Assembly (NCBI GenBank): GCA_947259195.1
Contig: CAMYLC010000045.1
Location: forward strand, 1-64,000
Direction of reading: 5' to 3'
Source: Thermoanaerobaculia bacterium
Lineage (GTDB): Bacteria; Acidobacteriota; Thermoanaerobaculia; Multivoradales; JAHEKO01
DNA length: 64,000 bases
The position numbers and the translations under genes were made by a program. The notes below the pieces were generated by a model. It was not told where the DNA came from. It saw only the letters and a list, made by a program, of their open reading frames with translations, and did not search any database. The number at the start of each line of letters is the position of its first letter. Within the stretch, counting starts at the first letter, position 1. Positions 16,875 through 25,483 of the stretch are shown here, piece after piece.

Positions 16875-17969
16875 ATGCGGCGGCGCACCACCAACGTCTT
16901 CAGTCTCTCCTTTCTGGATGCCATGACCTGCGGTTTCGGGGCTGTGGTGCTGTTCTTCATGGTCATCAACGCGGCCGTCGGCACTCGGGCGGATCTCGTG
17001 ACCGGAGATCTGAAAGCCGAAGTCGATCGTCTCGAGCAAGAGGTTCTCGAGGGCCATCAGGACCTGGTCGAGCTCCGCAACTCAGTGCGGGAAGTGGATC
17101 AGCGAGAGGCCGAGGCCAGCGGCCTTGCGCGACAGATCATCGAGAACATCGAGGATCTCCAGGTCGAGCTGGCGACCTACGAGAACACCACGCTGGCCGA
17201 GGAGGAGCACGTCAACCGGCTGATGGCAGATCTGAAGTCCCTGGAGGAGAGCAATCGACGGCTGTCGGCCGGTTTACCCGAGGAAGTGGAGCCACCGGGG
17301 GATCGGCTGCGATCGTTCGTAGGCGATGGCGATCGGCAGTACCTGACCGGTCTCAAGGTGGGTGGCCAACGCATACTGATTCTGGTCGACGCCTCGGCCA
17401 GTATGTTGGACGAGACCATCGTCAACATCATTCGGCGTCGCAACCTCCCTGCTGCTCGCAGAACTCGGGCGGAGAAATGGCGCCAAGCGGTGGCGACCGT
17501 GGACTGGGTCACGACCCAGATTCCCCAGAGCAGTCGGTTTCAGATCTATACGTTCAACGAGGAAGCAGGATCGGTTGTGCCTGACAGCGATGGCCAGTGG
17601 CTCGATGGAGGTAACAAGGAAGTCCTCGACGATGCGGTGGGGCGGCTGTCTCGGATGGCGCCCGAAAAGGGCACCAATCTCTACCGTGCCTTCTCCGCGA
17701 TTCGGGGCCTTCAACCGGCACCCGACAATGTGATCCTGCTGGTCGATGGTCTTCCAACCCAGGGTAGGGCCAGTCCGCGTTCCAGGACCATCTCGGCGCG
17801 CGAGCGGATGAAGCTCTACAACAAGGCGGTCGACGAGCTTCCGCGGGGATTTCCCGTCAACGTAATCCTGTTTCCCATGGAAGGCGATCCACAGGCGCCG
17901 AGTGTTTTCTGGCGGCTGGCCATGGCTACCCGGGGCTCGTTCATGAGTCCCTCGAGGGACTGGCCATGA
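16875..17969 (+). CDS. VWA-domain protein with ExbD-like N-terminal helix (first of two)
   Basis: 364 residues, starting 4 bp after the FHA gene. A basic N-terminus is followed by FSLSFLDAMTCGFGAVVLFF, one membrane helix with Asp15 at its start. Residues about 45-130 form a coiled coil. A von Willebrand A domain follows from about 165 with the MIDAS motif DASAS. Its C-terminal end overlaps the next gene by 4 bp. The coiled coil and VWA domain would be in the periplasm. The position of the aspartate recalls ExbD/TolR (FIDVMLVLLIIFM), suggesting that it pairs with the MotA/TolQ/ExbB protein; this is an inference. Confidence 0.87.
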   Translation: MRRRTTNVFSLSFLDAMTCGFGAVVLFFMVINAAVGTRADLVTGDLKAEVDRLEQEVLEGHQDLVELRNSVREVDQREAEASGLARQIIENIEDLQVELATYENTTLAEEEHVNRLMADLKSLEESNRRLSAGLPEEVEPPGDRLRSFVGDGDRQYLTGLKVGGQRILILVDASASMLDETIVNIIRRRNLPAARRTRAEKWRQAVATVDWVTTQIPQSSRFQIYTFNEEAGSVVPDSDGQWLDGGNKEVLDDAVGRLSRMAPEKGTNLYRAFSAIRGLQPAPDNVILLVDGLPTQGRASPRSRTISARERMKLYNKAVDELPRGFPVNVILFPMEGDPQAPSVFWRLAMATRGSFMSPSRDWP

Positions 17970-18982
17970 GAACCCGTCGGCGAGGTGTTCCCGAGGGCTT
18001 CAGCCTCTCGTTCCTCGACGCTATCTGCTGCGGCTTCGGTGCAATTGTCCTGCTGCTGGTGCTGACCAAGATCGGCGAGCCACGAGCCTTGGAGCAGGCC
18101 CGGATCGATCTGGACGGACTCGTGGAGAGGCTCGAGCAGGAGCTGTACGAGATCCGGGGTGAGACAGAGATTCTCAACCGCAGTCTCACGAGTCGGCAAC
18201 AGCAAATCTCGAAGGAGCGCGAGCTCATCGCTCGACTGAAGGGGGACCTGTCCCGAATCCAGGGCGAGTTCGCCGCCTCCAAGCAGGAGTCGAAAGTCCA
18301 CGACATCATCGAGGGTCGACTGTTGGCGGCGCAACAGAAGCTGACGGTAGAGATGCAGCGACTGCAGCAACAGAGTCAGGAGCGGCCTCGGCAGGTCGAA
18401 CAGCAACTGGTGGGCGGAATCCCGGTGGACAGCGAGTACATCATTTTCGTGATCGACACCTCGGGCAGCATGTTCACATACGCGTGGCCGGCAGTGATGC
18501 GGAAGATGACCCAGGTTCTGGACGCCCACCCAAAAGTCAAGGGTATCCAGATCATGAACGACATGGGGCAGTACATGTTCTCCAGCTACGCTGGCAAGTG
18601 GATCCCCGATACTCCTGGCAGGCGGAAGGTCATTCTGGATCGACTGCGGACTTGGAGCGTCTTCAGCAACAGTAGCCCGGTGGAAGGCATTACCAGAGCC
18701 ATTCGCACCTTCGTCGCGCCGGACAAGAAGATCAGTATCTATGTCTTTGGTGACGAGTTCACCGGTCGCTCGATCGACGATGTCGTGTCGTCAGTGGACC
18801 GAATCAATCGACGCGACTCCAAGGGAAACCGCCTGGTCCGAATTCACGCCGTCGGCTTCCCGGTCATGTTCTCCGTCTCTGGCGTCTCCGACTCCACGGG
18901 CGTGCGCTTCGCTACCCTGATGCGCATCCTCTGCCACCGCAACGGTGGCAGCTTTGTCGGGCTGAACAGCACGAGCCCGTGA
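17966..18982 (+). CDS. VWA-domain protein with ExbD-like N-terminal helix (second of two)
   Basis: 338 residues; ATGA overlap with the first VWA gene. It has the same architecture: RRR-rich start, FSLSFLDAICCGFGAIVLLL with Asp18 in the helix, a long coiled coil (about 45-135) and a VWA domain with a complete MIDAS DTSGSM at about 164. The two proteins share the N-terminal signature but differ elsewhere, so they are old paralogues that probably form a heteromer. This is the last gene of the operon; a GC hairpin follows 7 bp after the stop. Confidence 0.88.
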   Translation: MRTRRRGVPEGFSLSFLDAICCGFGAIVLLLVLTKIGEPRALEQARIDLDGLVERLEQELYEIRGETEILNRSLTSRQQQISKERELIARLKGDLSRIQGEFAASKQESKVHDIIEGRLLAAQQKLTVEMQRLQQQSQERPRQVEQQLVGGIPVDSEYIIFVIDTSGSMFTYAWPAVMRKMTQVLDAHPKVKGIQIMNDMGQYMFSSYAGKWIPDTPGRRKVILDRLRTWSVFSNSSPVEGITRAIRTFVAPDKKISIYVFGDEFTGRSIDDVVSSVDRINRRDSKGNRLVRIHAVGFPVMFSVSGVSDSTGVRFATLMRILCHRNGGSFVGLNSTSP

Positions 18983-19140
18983 GGGTTTGGGCCAGCCCGC
19001 CCTCCGCCGGCTGGCCTTTGAGGGCTTGAGGTTGAGGCGTCCGGGCGTACCTTTGGCCGGTCCTTGAGGCACTGAGGCAATGAGGGTTTGAGATAGAAGC
19101 ACCCGGCGTTTCCGGCTGCTGCTCTTTGGGGCTTGGGGCC
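18983..19140 (+). repeat. Three tandem units of hairpin repeat family C
   Basis: Each unit has a short hairpin with variable arms and then a variant of CTTTGAGGGCTTGAGG and often GTTGAGGCG. Units begin near 18985 (arms GGCCAGCC/GGCTGGCC), 19035 (arms CCGG/CCGG) and 19085 (a weaker hairpin around CCCGGCGTTTCCGG). Related units occur at 21178-21233 and, on the other strand, 30968-31037. No gene is seen in this stretch. Confidence 0.55.
18990..19016 (+). terminator. Possible terminator hairpin after the envelope operon
   Basis: A perfect 8-bp inverted repeat, GGCCAGCC and GGCTGGCC, with an 11-nt loop, begins 8 bp after the last VWA stop and is followed by only three T. It may end transcription, but it also matches the first unit of the hairpin repeat described in the next entry. 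Confidence 0.45.
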
Positions 19141-19171
19141 AGGGTCCCTAGCAAATGGCCGCGATGTTGTC

Positions 19172-19257
19172 AGGTCGGCCCGGGGGGCAGGACCCCAGGA
19201 GGCTGTCCTCCCTTCCGCTGCAAGAACCCCCTGAGATCCTGCCCCCCGAACCGACCT
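19172..19257. repeat. Long hairpin element, family A, copy 1
   Basis: An imperfect inverted repeat of 31 positions, 26 of them paired, joins 19172-19202 with 19227-19257. The arms include GGTCGG/CCGACC and CGGGGGGCAGGA/TCCTGCCCCCCG. The 24-nt loop at 19203-19226 begins CTGTCCTCCCTTCC. The loop matches that of the hairpin at 21351-21433 although the stems differ. Confidence 0.75.
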
Positions 19258-19312
19258 TTGAGGCGATGAGGCGACCCGTCCGTCAAATTCCGAGTAGCCA
19301 CCGCCGTCGCCC

Positions 19313-19384
19313 CGCGGACCACCCGGAAGGGCCTCTACGAAGAGATGGTCGTCTGTTCAGGCCCCAGGACCCAAGCCCCAGGAC
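19313..19384 (-). repeat. Dispersed intergenic repeat family B, copy 1
   Basis: On the minus strand it reads GGGGCTTGGGTCCTGGGG, then CCTGAACAGACGACCAT, then TTCCGGGTGGTCCGC. Related sequences lie at 21250-21315 and 30051-30124 on the plus strand, and all three are between genes. The rest of 19258-19467 shows no gene. Confidence 0.65.
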
Positions 19385-19467
19385 GGATGAGAGAGCGGGG
19401 CAGCCCTGATGCTAGAAGCGGTAGCGTTTGGCCCTAGAATAGACCGCTAGGTATGGGAGATGGCTCA

Positions 19468-21168
19468 ATGCGACGCTTGGCCTGCACTCTTCTACTTGCT
19501 CTCGGGTCCCTGTCTCAAGGTCTGGCTGTCGAAGGCGCTTCTTTTCCTGCGGTCTCGGGCAGCGGCGGAGCCGTGGCGTCGGCGGAGAACGCATCGACCG
19601 AGGTTGGAATCGAAATTCTGCGCGCGGGAGGCAATGCCGTCGACGCGGCCGTGGCCACCGCCCTGGCTCTGGCTGTCGTCCATCCGGAGGCCGGCAATCT
19701 GGGCGGCGGCGGATTCGCCGTGGTCAGGATAGATGGCCAGCTGGCGAGCCTGGACTTTCGGGAAGCCGCACCAGCCGACGCTACCCGGGACATGTATCTA
19801 GACGCCGAGGGCCGACCGGTAGACGACGCATCGAGGGTCGGGCCTCTGGCTGCTGGTGTGCCGGGATCGCCGACAGGACTCTTCGAGCTCCATCAGCGCT
19901 TTGGTGACCTGCCGTGGTCCCAGGTGGTGAGGCCGGCTCGGTTGCTGGCCGCCGAAGGCTTTATCGTCACGAGTCGTCTGCATCGCTCTCTGTCCTCGGA
20001 AAGAGAGAGTCTGGAGCGCTTCCCCGAGACGGTGCGAGTGTGGCTGCCGGAGGGACGGCCGCCGGCCGTCGGCAGCCGCATGCGGCTACCGGCTCTGGCC
20101 ACCACCCTCGAGGCCTACGCTGAGGCAGGCCCTCGAGCCCTGACATCGGGTTCCGTTGCTCGCGCTATCGAGCGGGCCTCGGATGCTCACGGCGGTCTGT
20201 TGAAGGCTTCCGACCTGGCCAGCTACCGGGCTGTCTGGCGGCAGCCACTCACTTTCGATGCCTTCGGTTGGAAACTGGCTTCGATGGACCTTCCCTCTTC
20301 CGGAGGGATCATCCTGGCGCAGACGGTCGCACTTCTCGAAAGCCTCGGTTGGCGGCAGATGCCACGCTTCGGTGCCGACCGGGCGCATCTTCTGGCCGAG
20401 GTGTGGCGGCGTTCGTTTGCCGATCGATTCCTCATGGGGGACCCGGTGACCACCGAGGCCGACTCCCAGAGTCTTCTCGCGCACGACTGGCTCGCCTACT
20501 GGCGATCGACCATTCGGATGGACCGCGCCTCGCTCTCCGCCGACCTGGCCCGTTTGCCCGAGTCGCTCCCTCCTGAGAGCTCGGACACCACTCATGTGGC
20601 GGTCGCCGATCGGTCAGGCAACCTGGTGGCGCTGACAACGACCCTCAACGACACTTTCGGTTGCAGACTGCTGGTTCCGGAAGCGGGCTTCTTTCTCAAC
20701 AACGAGATGGATGATTTTGCGGTCGCACCTGGCCGTCCGAATCTATATGGTCTGGTCCAGGGCGAGGCCAATGCCGTGAGGCCCGGCAACAGGATGCTGT
20801 CATCCATGACTCCTACCCTCGTCTGGAGAGGGTCGGAGGCCGTGGTTCTGGGGGGGCGTGGGGGATCTCGCATTCCCACCGCCGTGGCTCAGGTGCTCCT
20901 TCGTCTGCTAGTCGACGGCGACCCCCTGCAGACCGCTGTCGATCGCCCGCGGCTTCACCACCAATGGCTCCCCGACATACTGCGGGTCGAGGCCGACGCC
21001 CTGAGCCCCGAGACCGTTCAAGAGCTTTTGAGCCGGGGCCACGAGGTCGAGATCTGGACGAGGGACGCCAAGGTCAACGCCGTTCGAGTTCTCGAGAATG
21101 GCACCTTCGAAGCCGCCGCCGACCCCCGCGGCCCCGGCTCCGCCGGCGTCGTGACACCGATGGACTGA
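19468..21168 (+). CDS. ggt: Gamma-glutamyltransferase
   Basis: 566 residues from the ATG at 19468, which has GGGAG 8 bp upstream; an in-frame ATG at 19453 is the alternative. The signal peptide (LACTLLLALGSLSQGLA) sends it to the periplasm. It is made as one chain that cleaves itself: the sequence ESSDTTHVAVAD near residue 374 holds Thr374, the N-terminal nucleophile of the small subunit. Other family marks are GGNAVDAAVATALALAVVHP near 55, NLGGGG, and GGRGGSRIPTAV near the C-terminus. It would transfer or hydrolyse the gamma-glutamyl group of glutathione and related compounds. It stands alone between hairpin-rich gaps. Confidence 0.93.
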   Translation: MRRLACTLLLALGSLSQGLAVEGASFPAVSGSGGAVASAENASTEVGIEILRAGGNAVDAAVATALALAVVHPEAGNLGGGGFAVVRIDGQLASLDFREAAPADATRDMYLDAEGRPVDDASRVGPLAAGVPGSPTGLFELHQRFGDLPWSQVVRPARLLAAEGFIVTSRLHRSLSSERESLERFPETVRVWLPEGRPPAVGSRMRLPALATTLEAYAEAGPRALTSGSVARAIERASDAHGGLLKASDLASYRAVWRQPLTFDAFGWKLASMDLPSSGGIILAQTVALLESLGWRQMPRFGADRAHLLAEVWRRSFADRFLMGDPVTTEADSQSLLAHDWLAYWRSTIRMDRASLSADLARLPESLPPESSDTTHVAVADRSGNLVALTTTLNDTFGCRLLVPEAGFFLNNEMDDFAVAPGRPNLYGLVQGEANAVRPGNRMLSSMTPTLVWRGSEAVVLGGRGGSRIPTAVAQVLLRLLVDGDPLQTAVDRPRLHHQWLPDILRVEADALSPETVQELLSRGHEVEIWTRDAKVNAVRVLENGTFEAAADPRGPGSAGVVTPMD

Positions 21169-21177
21169 GGTTTGAAT

Positions 21178-21240
21178 CGTCCGTCGCTTGCTCCGGACGG
21201 TCTTCGAGGGCTTGAGGGTCGAGAGGCGCCCGGCCCCGCC
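21178..21240 (+). repeat. Hairpin repeat family C unit, possible ggt terminator
   Basis: Starts 9 bp after the ggt stop. Perfect arms CGTCCG (21178-21183) and CGGACG (21194-21199) enclose a 10-nt loop, followed by GTCTTCGAGGGCTTGAGGG. It has the same order of parts as the units after the envelope operon, and might also act as a terminator. Confidence 0.5.
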
Positions 21241-21249
21241 CACCCACCC

Positions 21250-21315
21250 GTCTTGGAGCTTGGGTCCTGGGTCCTTGATTGGTTGTCTGCAAGAGGTCCG
21301 TTCGGGTGGTGCGCC
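21250..21315 (+). repeat. Dispersed intergenic repeat family B, copy 2
   Basis: Begins GTCTTGGAGCTTGGGTCC and ends GAGGTCCGTTCGGGTGG plus TGCGCC. The first 22 bases match copy 1 at 20 positions, and the last part matches copy 3 (30051-30124). The middle is more divergent. Confidence 0.6.
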
Positions 21316-21350
21316 GTCGCTGGGTGTTGGGGAACCAGGTTGTATTCGGT

Positions 21351-21433
21351 GAGGGTTCGGCGTGGGTCCCCCAGGGGGCTATCCTCCCTTCCACAGCAAC
21401 CAACCCCCTTGGAGGTCCCCACGCCGAACCCTC
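21351..21433. repeat. Long hairpin element, family A, copy 2
   Basis: The outer 16 bp pair perfectly (GAGGGTTCGGCGTGGG at 21351-21366 with its complement at 21418-21433). An inner CCAGGGGG/CCCCCTTGG stem follows. The 25-nt loop begins CTATCCTCCCTTCC, as in copy 1. The stem sequences of the two copies are unrelated in their outer parts. The remaining bases up to the rlmN stop at 21510 show no gene. Confidence 0.75.
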
Positions 21434-21509
21434 AACCGTTGGAGAGACCTCGCACCGAGCTGTGGCCCCCTGGGCCCCACGCACCCCGGCCGGCACTGGT
21501 CCAGCCGCC

Positions 21510-22586
21510 TCAACCCCTGCGCAGGCTTTGTCGCCTGCGCAGCTGGCCGCAGGCGGCGTCGGTCTCCAGGCCGCGGCTCGGCCTCAGATGGGCGTTGACG
21601 CCGCGCCGCCTGAGCGCCGCCAGAAACCCATGCGCTTGTACTTCGCTCGGGCGGTTGAAGGGCAGGCCCTGCACCGGGTTGTAGAGCAGCAGATTGACGT
21701 GTGCATGAAGCCGAGTCGCGATGGCGGCCAACTGAGCCGCATGTTCGTGGCCGTCGTTGGTACCTGCCAGGAGACAGTATTCGAGTGTGATCTCGCGGCC
21801 AGTGGCATGGAAGTAGGTCTCGCAGGATTGCAGGAGTCTGGTCAGGGGGACTCCGCTTGCCCAGGGGATCAGAGCCCTGCGTAGCTCCTCGTTGGGCGCG
21901 TGGAGGCTCAGTGCGAGCGTGGTCTGTAGACCTTCCCGAGAGAGCCGCTCGATCTGGGTCGGCAGCCCGACGGTGCTGACCGTGATACGTCGCTGAGCCA
22001 AGCCCAGACCCCAGCGTGCATTGAGATGGCGCACGGCTGCAACAGTAACTTCGTAGTTGGCAAGGGGCTCGCCCATTCCCATGAAAACGACGTGACTGAG
22101 CCGGTCTCCCCGCGCGTGGAGGTGCTGGGCAACGCGGGCGGCCTGCTCCACGACTTCTCCAACATGGAGATTGCGCAGCGCCCCGCCGATTCCGCTGGCG
22201 CAGAATCGGCACCCCACATCGCACCCGACCTGGGTGCTGAGGCAAACGGTTCTCCGCTGCCTGCCCGTGCTACCGGCACGCCGATCCTGCGATGGGATCA
22301 TCACCGTCTCGGTGGTAGCCCCGTCGGGCCACTGCAGGAGTGTCTTGGTAGTTCCCTCGGCGGCGACCGAGCGACGTAGCTCTCGTGCCGCGAGAATCGA
22401 GTATTCGTTGCCGAGACTCTGGCGCAGCGCTGCTGGCAAATCGGTCATCTGGCCGAAGTCGGTCACCAGGCGCTGAAAGATCCATCCAAATACCTGTCGG
22501 GCCCGATAGGTCGGCTCGCCTCGTGCTGCCAGCTCGGCTTCGAGCTGGTCGAGAGAGAGGCCCAGCAGGTGGGTCTTGGAGGTCAT
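21510..22586 (-). CDS. rlmN: Dual-specificity RNA methyltransferase RlmN
   Basis: 358 residues from the ATG at 22586. A radical-SAM enzyme that methylates C2 of A2503 in 23S rRNA and A37 in some tRNAs. The iron-sulphur cluster motif is CDVGCRFC (CxxxCxxC) near residue 118, followed by GEVVEQ and HVVFMGMGEPLANY. The C-terminal catalytic cysteine is in GLETDAACGQLR. The N-terminal helical part (LGLSLDQLEAELAARGE, YRARQVFGWIF) is normal for RlmN. Longer in-frame extensions upstream are not needed. Confidence 0.95.
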   Translation of the reverse strand: MTSKTHLLGLSLDQLEAELAARGEPTYRARQVFGWIFQRLVTDFGQMTDLPAALRQSLGNEYSILAARELRRSVAAEGTTKTLLQWPDGATTETVMIPSQDRRAGSTGRQRRTVCLSTQVGCDVGCRFCASGIGGALRNLHVGEVVEQAARVAQHLHARGDRLSHVVFMGMGEPLANYEVTVAAVRHLNARWGLGLAQRRITVSTVGLPTQIERLSREGLQTTLALSLHAPNEELRRALIPWASGVPLTRLLQSCETYFHATGREITLEYCLLAGTNDGHEHAAQLAAIATRLHAHVNLLLYNPVQGLPFNRPSEVQAHGFLAALRRRGVNAHLRPSRGLETDAACGQLRRRQSLRRG

Positions 22587-22698
22587 ATCGAGAGTATAAG
22601 GGCAGGCCCTTGGCTGCCATCGAGGGCCGACAGACGCCGACCTGGAGACAGCCGGACAGGGGAAGAGGTCTGAAGAACGCTGCCGTGAGTCGGCTCGA

Positions 22699-22977
22699 TC
22701 AACCGGCGGCCAGGGCCCAGCCAAAGCCAACCACTCCCATCAGGAGAAGGAGAGGAAGGCCGAAGACGAGCAGGAGTATCAGGGCTACTGGCGCCAGCGC
22801 GATTCCGACCACGACGAGAACCAGCAGCAGGATGAACTTCAGAAGGCCGGACAGGAGGGCTACCGGCAGGAGCAGGAGACGCAGTGCAAGCTTGAAGACC
22901 AGGGCGAGCAAGAAGAGGCTGCCCAGTACGATGGTACCGACGACGAGGAGTCCGAAGAGGGCGAAGAGCTCCAGCAT
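22699..22977 (-). CDS. Small hydrophobic membrane protein
   Basis: 92 residues, almost entirely Leu/Val/Ala/Gly, making three or four helices (for example LFALFGLLVVGTIVLGSLFL and LLLVLVVVGIALAPVALIL). A strong ribosome site, GAGGAGGAA, precedes the ATG, which supports it being real despite the simple composition. It lies 21 bp downstream of the pabB-pabC gene on the same strand and may be co-transcribed. No family was recognised. The 112 bp between it and rlmN show nothing. Confidence 0.65.
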   Translation of the reverse strand: MLELFALFGLLVVGTIVLGSLFLLALVFKLALRLLLLPVALLSGLLKFILLLVLVVVGIALAPVALILLLVFGLPLLLLMGVVGFGWALAAG

Positions 22978-22998
22978 GGAATGTTCCTCCTCTTCTGA

Positions 22999-24774
22999 CT
23001 ACGCCCGGGAGGACCTGAGGGTTTCAGTGGTGGAGGGATCCAGAGTGGCGGGGATCCACCCTCGTACAGAGTTGATGAGGAAGATCTCCTCTGCTCGCGA
23101 AAGGTCCTTCAACTCGACGATTGCCTCGCGGATGGTCCCCTCCGCGAGGAGCTTCTCGCGGAAGGTTCCCGGAAGGAGCCCTGAGTTCAGGGGCGGGGTG
23201 ATCATCTCGGCATCCAGCCGCAGGACGAGATTGGCGAGGGTGGTTTCGGTAGCCTCACCTGCTTCGTTCCACAGCACTACATCGTCGTGGTCGGGAAAGG
23301 CCCTCCTGTTGGAGTCGTAGACGTGTCGATGCGTGGTCTTGTGGAAGAGGAAGCGGTCTTGGCGATCCACTGGCCATTTGGCGAGGGCAACGCTCCAGAT
23401 ACGATCTTCGATCACCAGAGGCTGAACGTCGATCTCCACCCTCCCTTCGGAGTCGACGAGCAGCCGGACCTTGTGAGCCTCTCGAGAGACTCCCTCAATC
23501 GCCTTCTGAAGACTATCCGCCAGGTAGTCCGAATCGACCGTGAAATCGAAATATGCCGCCGACCGACTCATGCGGCGCAGGTGCCGATCGAGGAGGAAGT
23601 AGCCTTTGGCCGGATCCCAGCGAAGCGTCTCCAGAAGGTGGAAGGTAGGGGCAGGAGAGTTCAAGACCAGGGATTTGGTCAGGGCTTCCTTCCATTCGTC
23701 CTCAGCTTGCGATTCTGCAACGATGCCACCACCGGTGCCAAACTCGGCAAGACCTGAGTCCCGGTCGATCTGGGCGGTGCGAATGGCGACGTTGAACCGT
23801 GCTCGCCGGCCAGGGGCGACATAGCCAATAGCCCCTGTGTAGGCCCCTCGAGGCAGGGTTTCAAGGTCGGCGATCAGCTCCATAGCGCGGATTTTCGGAG
23901 CTCCGGTGATCGAGGCACACGGGAACAGAGCTCTGAGAATCTCCAATAAGCCTGCTTGGGTCTGTGCGCCGATCGTCGAGGTGAGCTGGAACAGCGAGGG
24001 GTACTTCTCCAGATGCCAGAGCTGGGCGACGTGAACGCTCCCCGGCGTAGCGATTCGTCCCAGATCGTGGCGCACCATATCCACGATCATGACGTTCTCG
24101 GCACGGTTCTTGGCCGAAGCCTTGAGCCAGGCCGCCGCTTGCTCGTCTTCCTCGACGGTACGGCCCCGTGGCGAGGTCCCCTTCATGGGTCGGCTGACGA
24201 TCGAGTCAGCCTCGAGTCGAAAAAAGAGCTCAGGGGAAGCTGAGCAGAGCGCCCATCGGCCGATGTCGACGAAGGCGCAACACCTCGAGCGCTGTGCTTG
24301 AACCAGCGACACAAAGAGCGACCAAGCATCGCCGTCGAAGGAAGACTGAAGACGATGGGTGTAGTTGATCTGATAGGTGTCGCCGCGGGAGATCGCTCGA
24401 TGAATGGCGTTGATGGCAGCCTCGTAGCTGTGCCTGGTTTGAGAGGAGTGCCACGTCCCCGGAGCCGCTAGGACGCCAGGCCTGGGTGCGGGAGGCTCGA
24501 CGATCTTGGGCTTCCCGAACAGACCGAACCAAACTAGGGGTAAGTCGCTCGCCACCCTGACCCGCATAGCGGAGTCGAAAGCTGGAGCCGCTTCGTAGCT
24601 TAAGAATCCCGCCGCGAAGAGGCCTCCATTGGTTGCCGATTCGACCTCTCTCAGAATGGGCTGGACCTCGGAGATCTCGGTACCGACAAGGGTCGCTACC
24701 GGGCAGCGAAAGCTCAGCCACTCCAGAGTATCTCCCCGCGGAGCTTGCAGGACGATGTGGGGTGTTTCTCCCAT
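22999..24774 (-). CDS. pabB: Fused aminodeoxychorismate synthase component I and 4-amino-4-deoxychorismate lyase (PabB-PabC)
   Basis: 591 residues from the ATG at 24774; an upstream TTG at 24852 would extend into the divergent promoter region. The N-terminal about 360 residues are a chorismate-binding enzyme: [54 protein letters not shown] and [16 protein letters not shown]. The C-terminal 210 residues are a class IV PLP aminotransferase-fold lyase ([51 protein letters not shown]). The protein makes 4-aminobenzoate for folate; the glutaminase PabA must be elsewhere. It is divergent from the cobalamin adenosyltransferase gene. Confidence 0.92.
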   Translation of the reverse strand: MGETPHIVLQAPRGDTLEWLSFRCPVATLVGTEISEVQPILREVESATNGGLFAAGFLSYEAAPAFDSAMRVRVASDLPLVWFGLFGKPKIVEPPAPRPGVLAAPGTWHSSQTRHSYEAAINAIHRAISRGDTYQINYTHRLQSSFDGDAWSLFVSLVQAQRSRCCAFVDIGRWALCSASPELFFRLEADSIVSRPMKGTSPRGRTVEEDEQAAAWLKASAKNRAENVMIVDMVRHDLGRIATPGSVHVAQLWHLEKYPSLFQLTSTIGAQTQAGLLEILRALFPCASITGAPKIRAMELIADLETLPRGAYTGAIGYVAPGRRARFNVAIRTAQIDRDSGLAEFGTGGGIVAESQAEDEWKEALTKSLVLNSPAPTFHLLETLRWDPAKGYFLLDRHLRRMSRSAAYFDFTVDSDYLADSLQKAIEGVSREAHKVRLLVDSEGRVEIDVQPLVIEDRIWSVALAKWPVDRQDRFLFHKTTHRHVYDSNRRAFPDHDDVVLWNEAGEATETTLANLVLRLDAEMITPPLNSGLLPGTFREKLLAEGTIREAIVELKDLSRAEEIFLINSVRGWIPATLDPSTTETLRSSRA

Positions 24775-24869
24775 TTCGGATTCGTCGGCGAGAGCCACTG
24801 CCGACTTCGTGCCTTCGCCCGTTGGTGGTTGGGTTAGACTCGGGCAGTTCAACGACAGGAACTCGATCC

Positions 24870-25433
24870 ATGCCTAGAATCACTCGAGTCTACACGCGAA
24901 CCGGCGACGACGGCACGACGGGTCTGGGAGGAGGTCAACGGGTCAGCAAGGGTTCGCCTCGCATCGCCGCCTACGGCACGGTTGACGAGCTCAACTCATT
25001 GATTGGTGTCGCCATGGCAGCCGGCTTGGAGGAAGAGCTGGTCAGTGAGCTGTCGAGAATCCAGAACGAGCTCTTTCATCTGGGGTCCGATCTCTGCTTC
25101 CTGGAAGAGGACAAGGACAGAGCCGCCGTGCCCGGTATCGAGGAGCGCCACATCACGAACTTGGAAGAGCTCATGGACCGTCTCTCGTCGGAGGTGCCGC
25201 CACTGGAGAACTTCGTACTACCCGGTGGCTCGGCCGGCGCAGCAGATCTGCACGTGGCCCGTACCTGCTGCCGTCGAGCTGAGCGTGAGTTGGTTAAATT
25301 GGCCGAGCAGGAAAGGGTTGGAGCCTATGCCGTGCGCTATCTGAACCGACTTTCCGACGCCCTGTTCGTCATGGCGCGCTTCGAGAATTCTCGCAAGGGA
25401 TTCCAGGAGCCGATCTGGGACAGCCGGGCCTGA
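24870..25433 (+). CDS. PduO-type cob(I)alamin adenosyltransferase
   Basis: 187 residues. An ATP:cob(I)alamin adenosyltransferase that makes adenosylcobalamin. The diagnostic N-terminal motif [19 protein letters not shown] binds ATP. Further motifs are [22 protein letters not shown], the [24 protein letters not shown] helix (written here in parts: [16 protein letters not shown] and CCRRAERE) and [14 protein letters not shown]. The start ATG has AGGAA about 10 bp upstream. A longer open frame upstream is not credible because it overlaps pabB antisense. It is divergent from pabB-pabC. Confidence 0.94.
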   Translation: MPRITRVYTRTGDDGTTGLGGGQRVSKGSPRIAAYGTVDELNSLIGVAMAAGLEEELVSELSRIQNELFHLGSDLCFLEEDKDRAAVPGIEERHITNLEELMDRLSSEVPPLENFVLPGGSAGAADLHVARTCCRRAERELVKLAEQERVGAYAVRYLNRLSDALFVMARFENSRKGFQEPIWDSRA

Positions 25434-25483
25434 GACCCGACCGTTCGATCCACAGAACTCGTTTGGAGAAGGCGAACGACGGT

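Noticed and set aside
14631..18982. Zorya-type defence system (ZorA/ZorB)
   Set aside because: An ExbB/MotA-type gene with odd partners suggested it, but there is no OmpA-type ZorB, no helicase ZorD and no ZorC; the kinase, FHA and VWA genes do not fit.
9932..18982. Type VI secretion locus with kinase, FHA and FGE-like proteins
   Set aside because: No TssB, TssC, Hcp, VgrG, ClpV or TssM gene is present.
24633..24870. Longer N-terminus for the cobalamin adenosyltransferase
   Set aside because: It would overlap pabB antisense, and the family's conserved start [10 protein letters not shown] begins shortly after the ATG at 24870.
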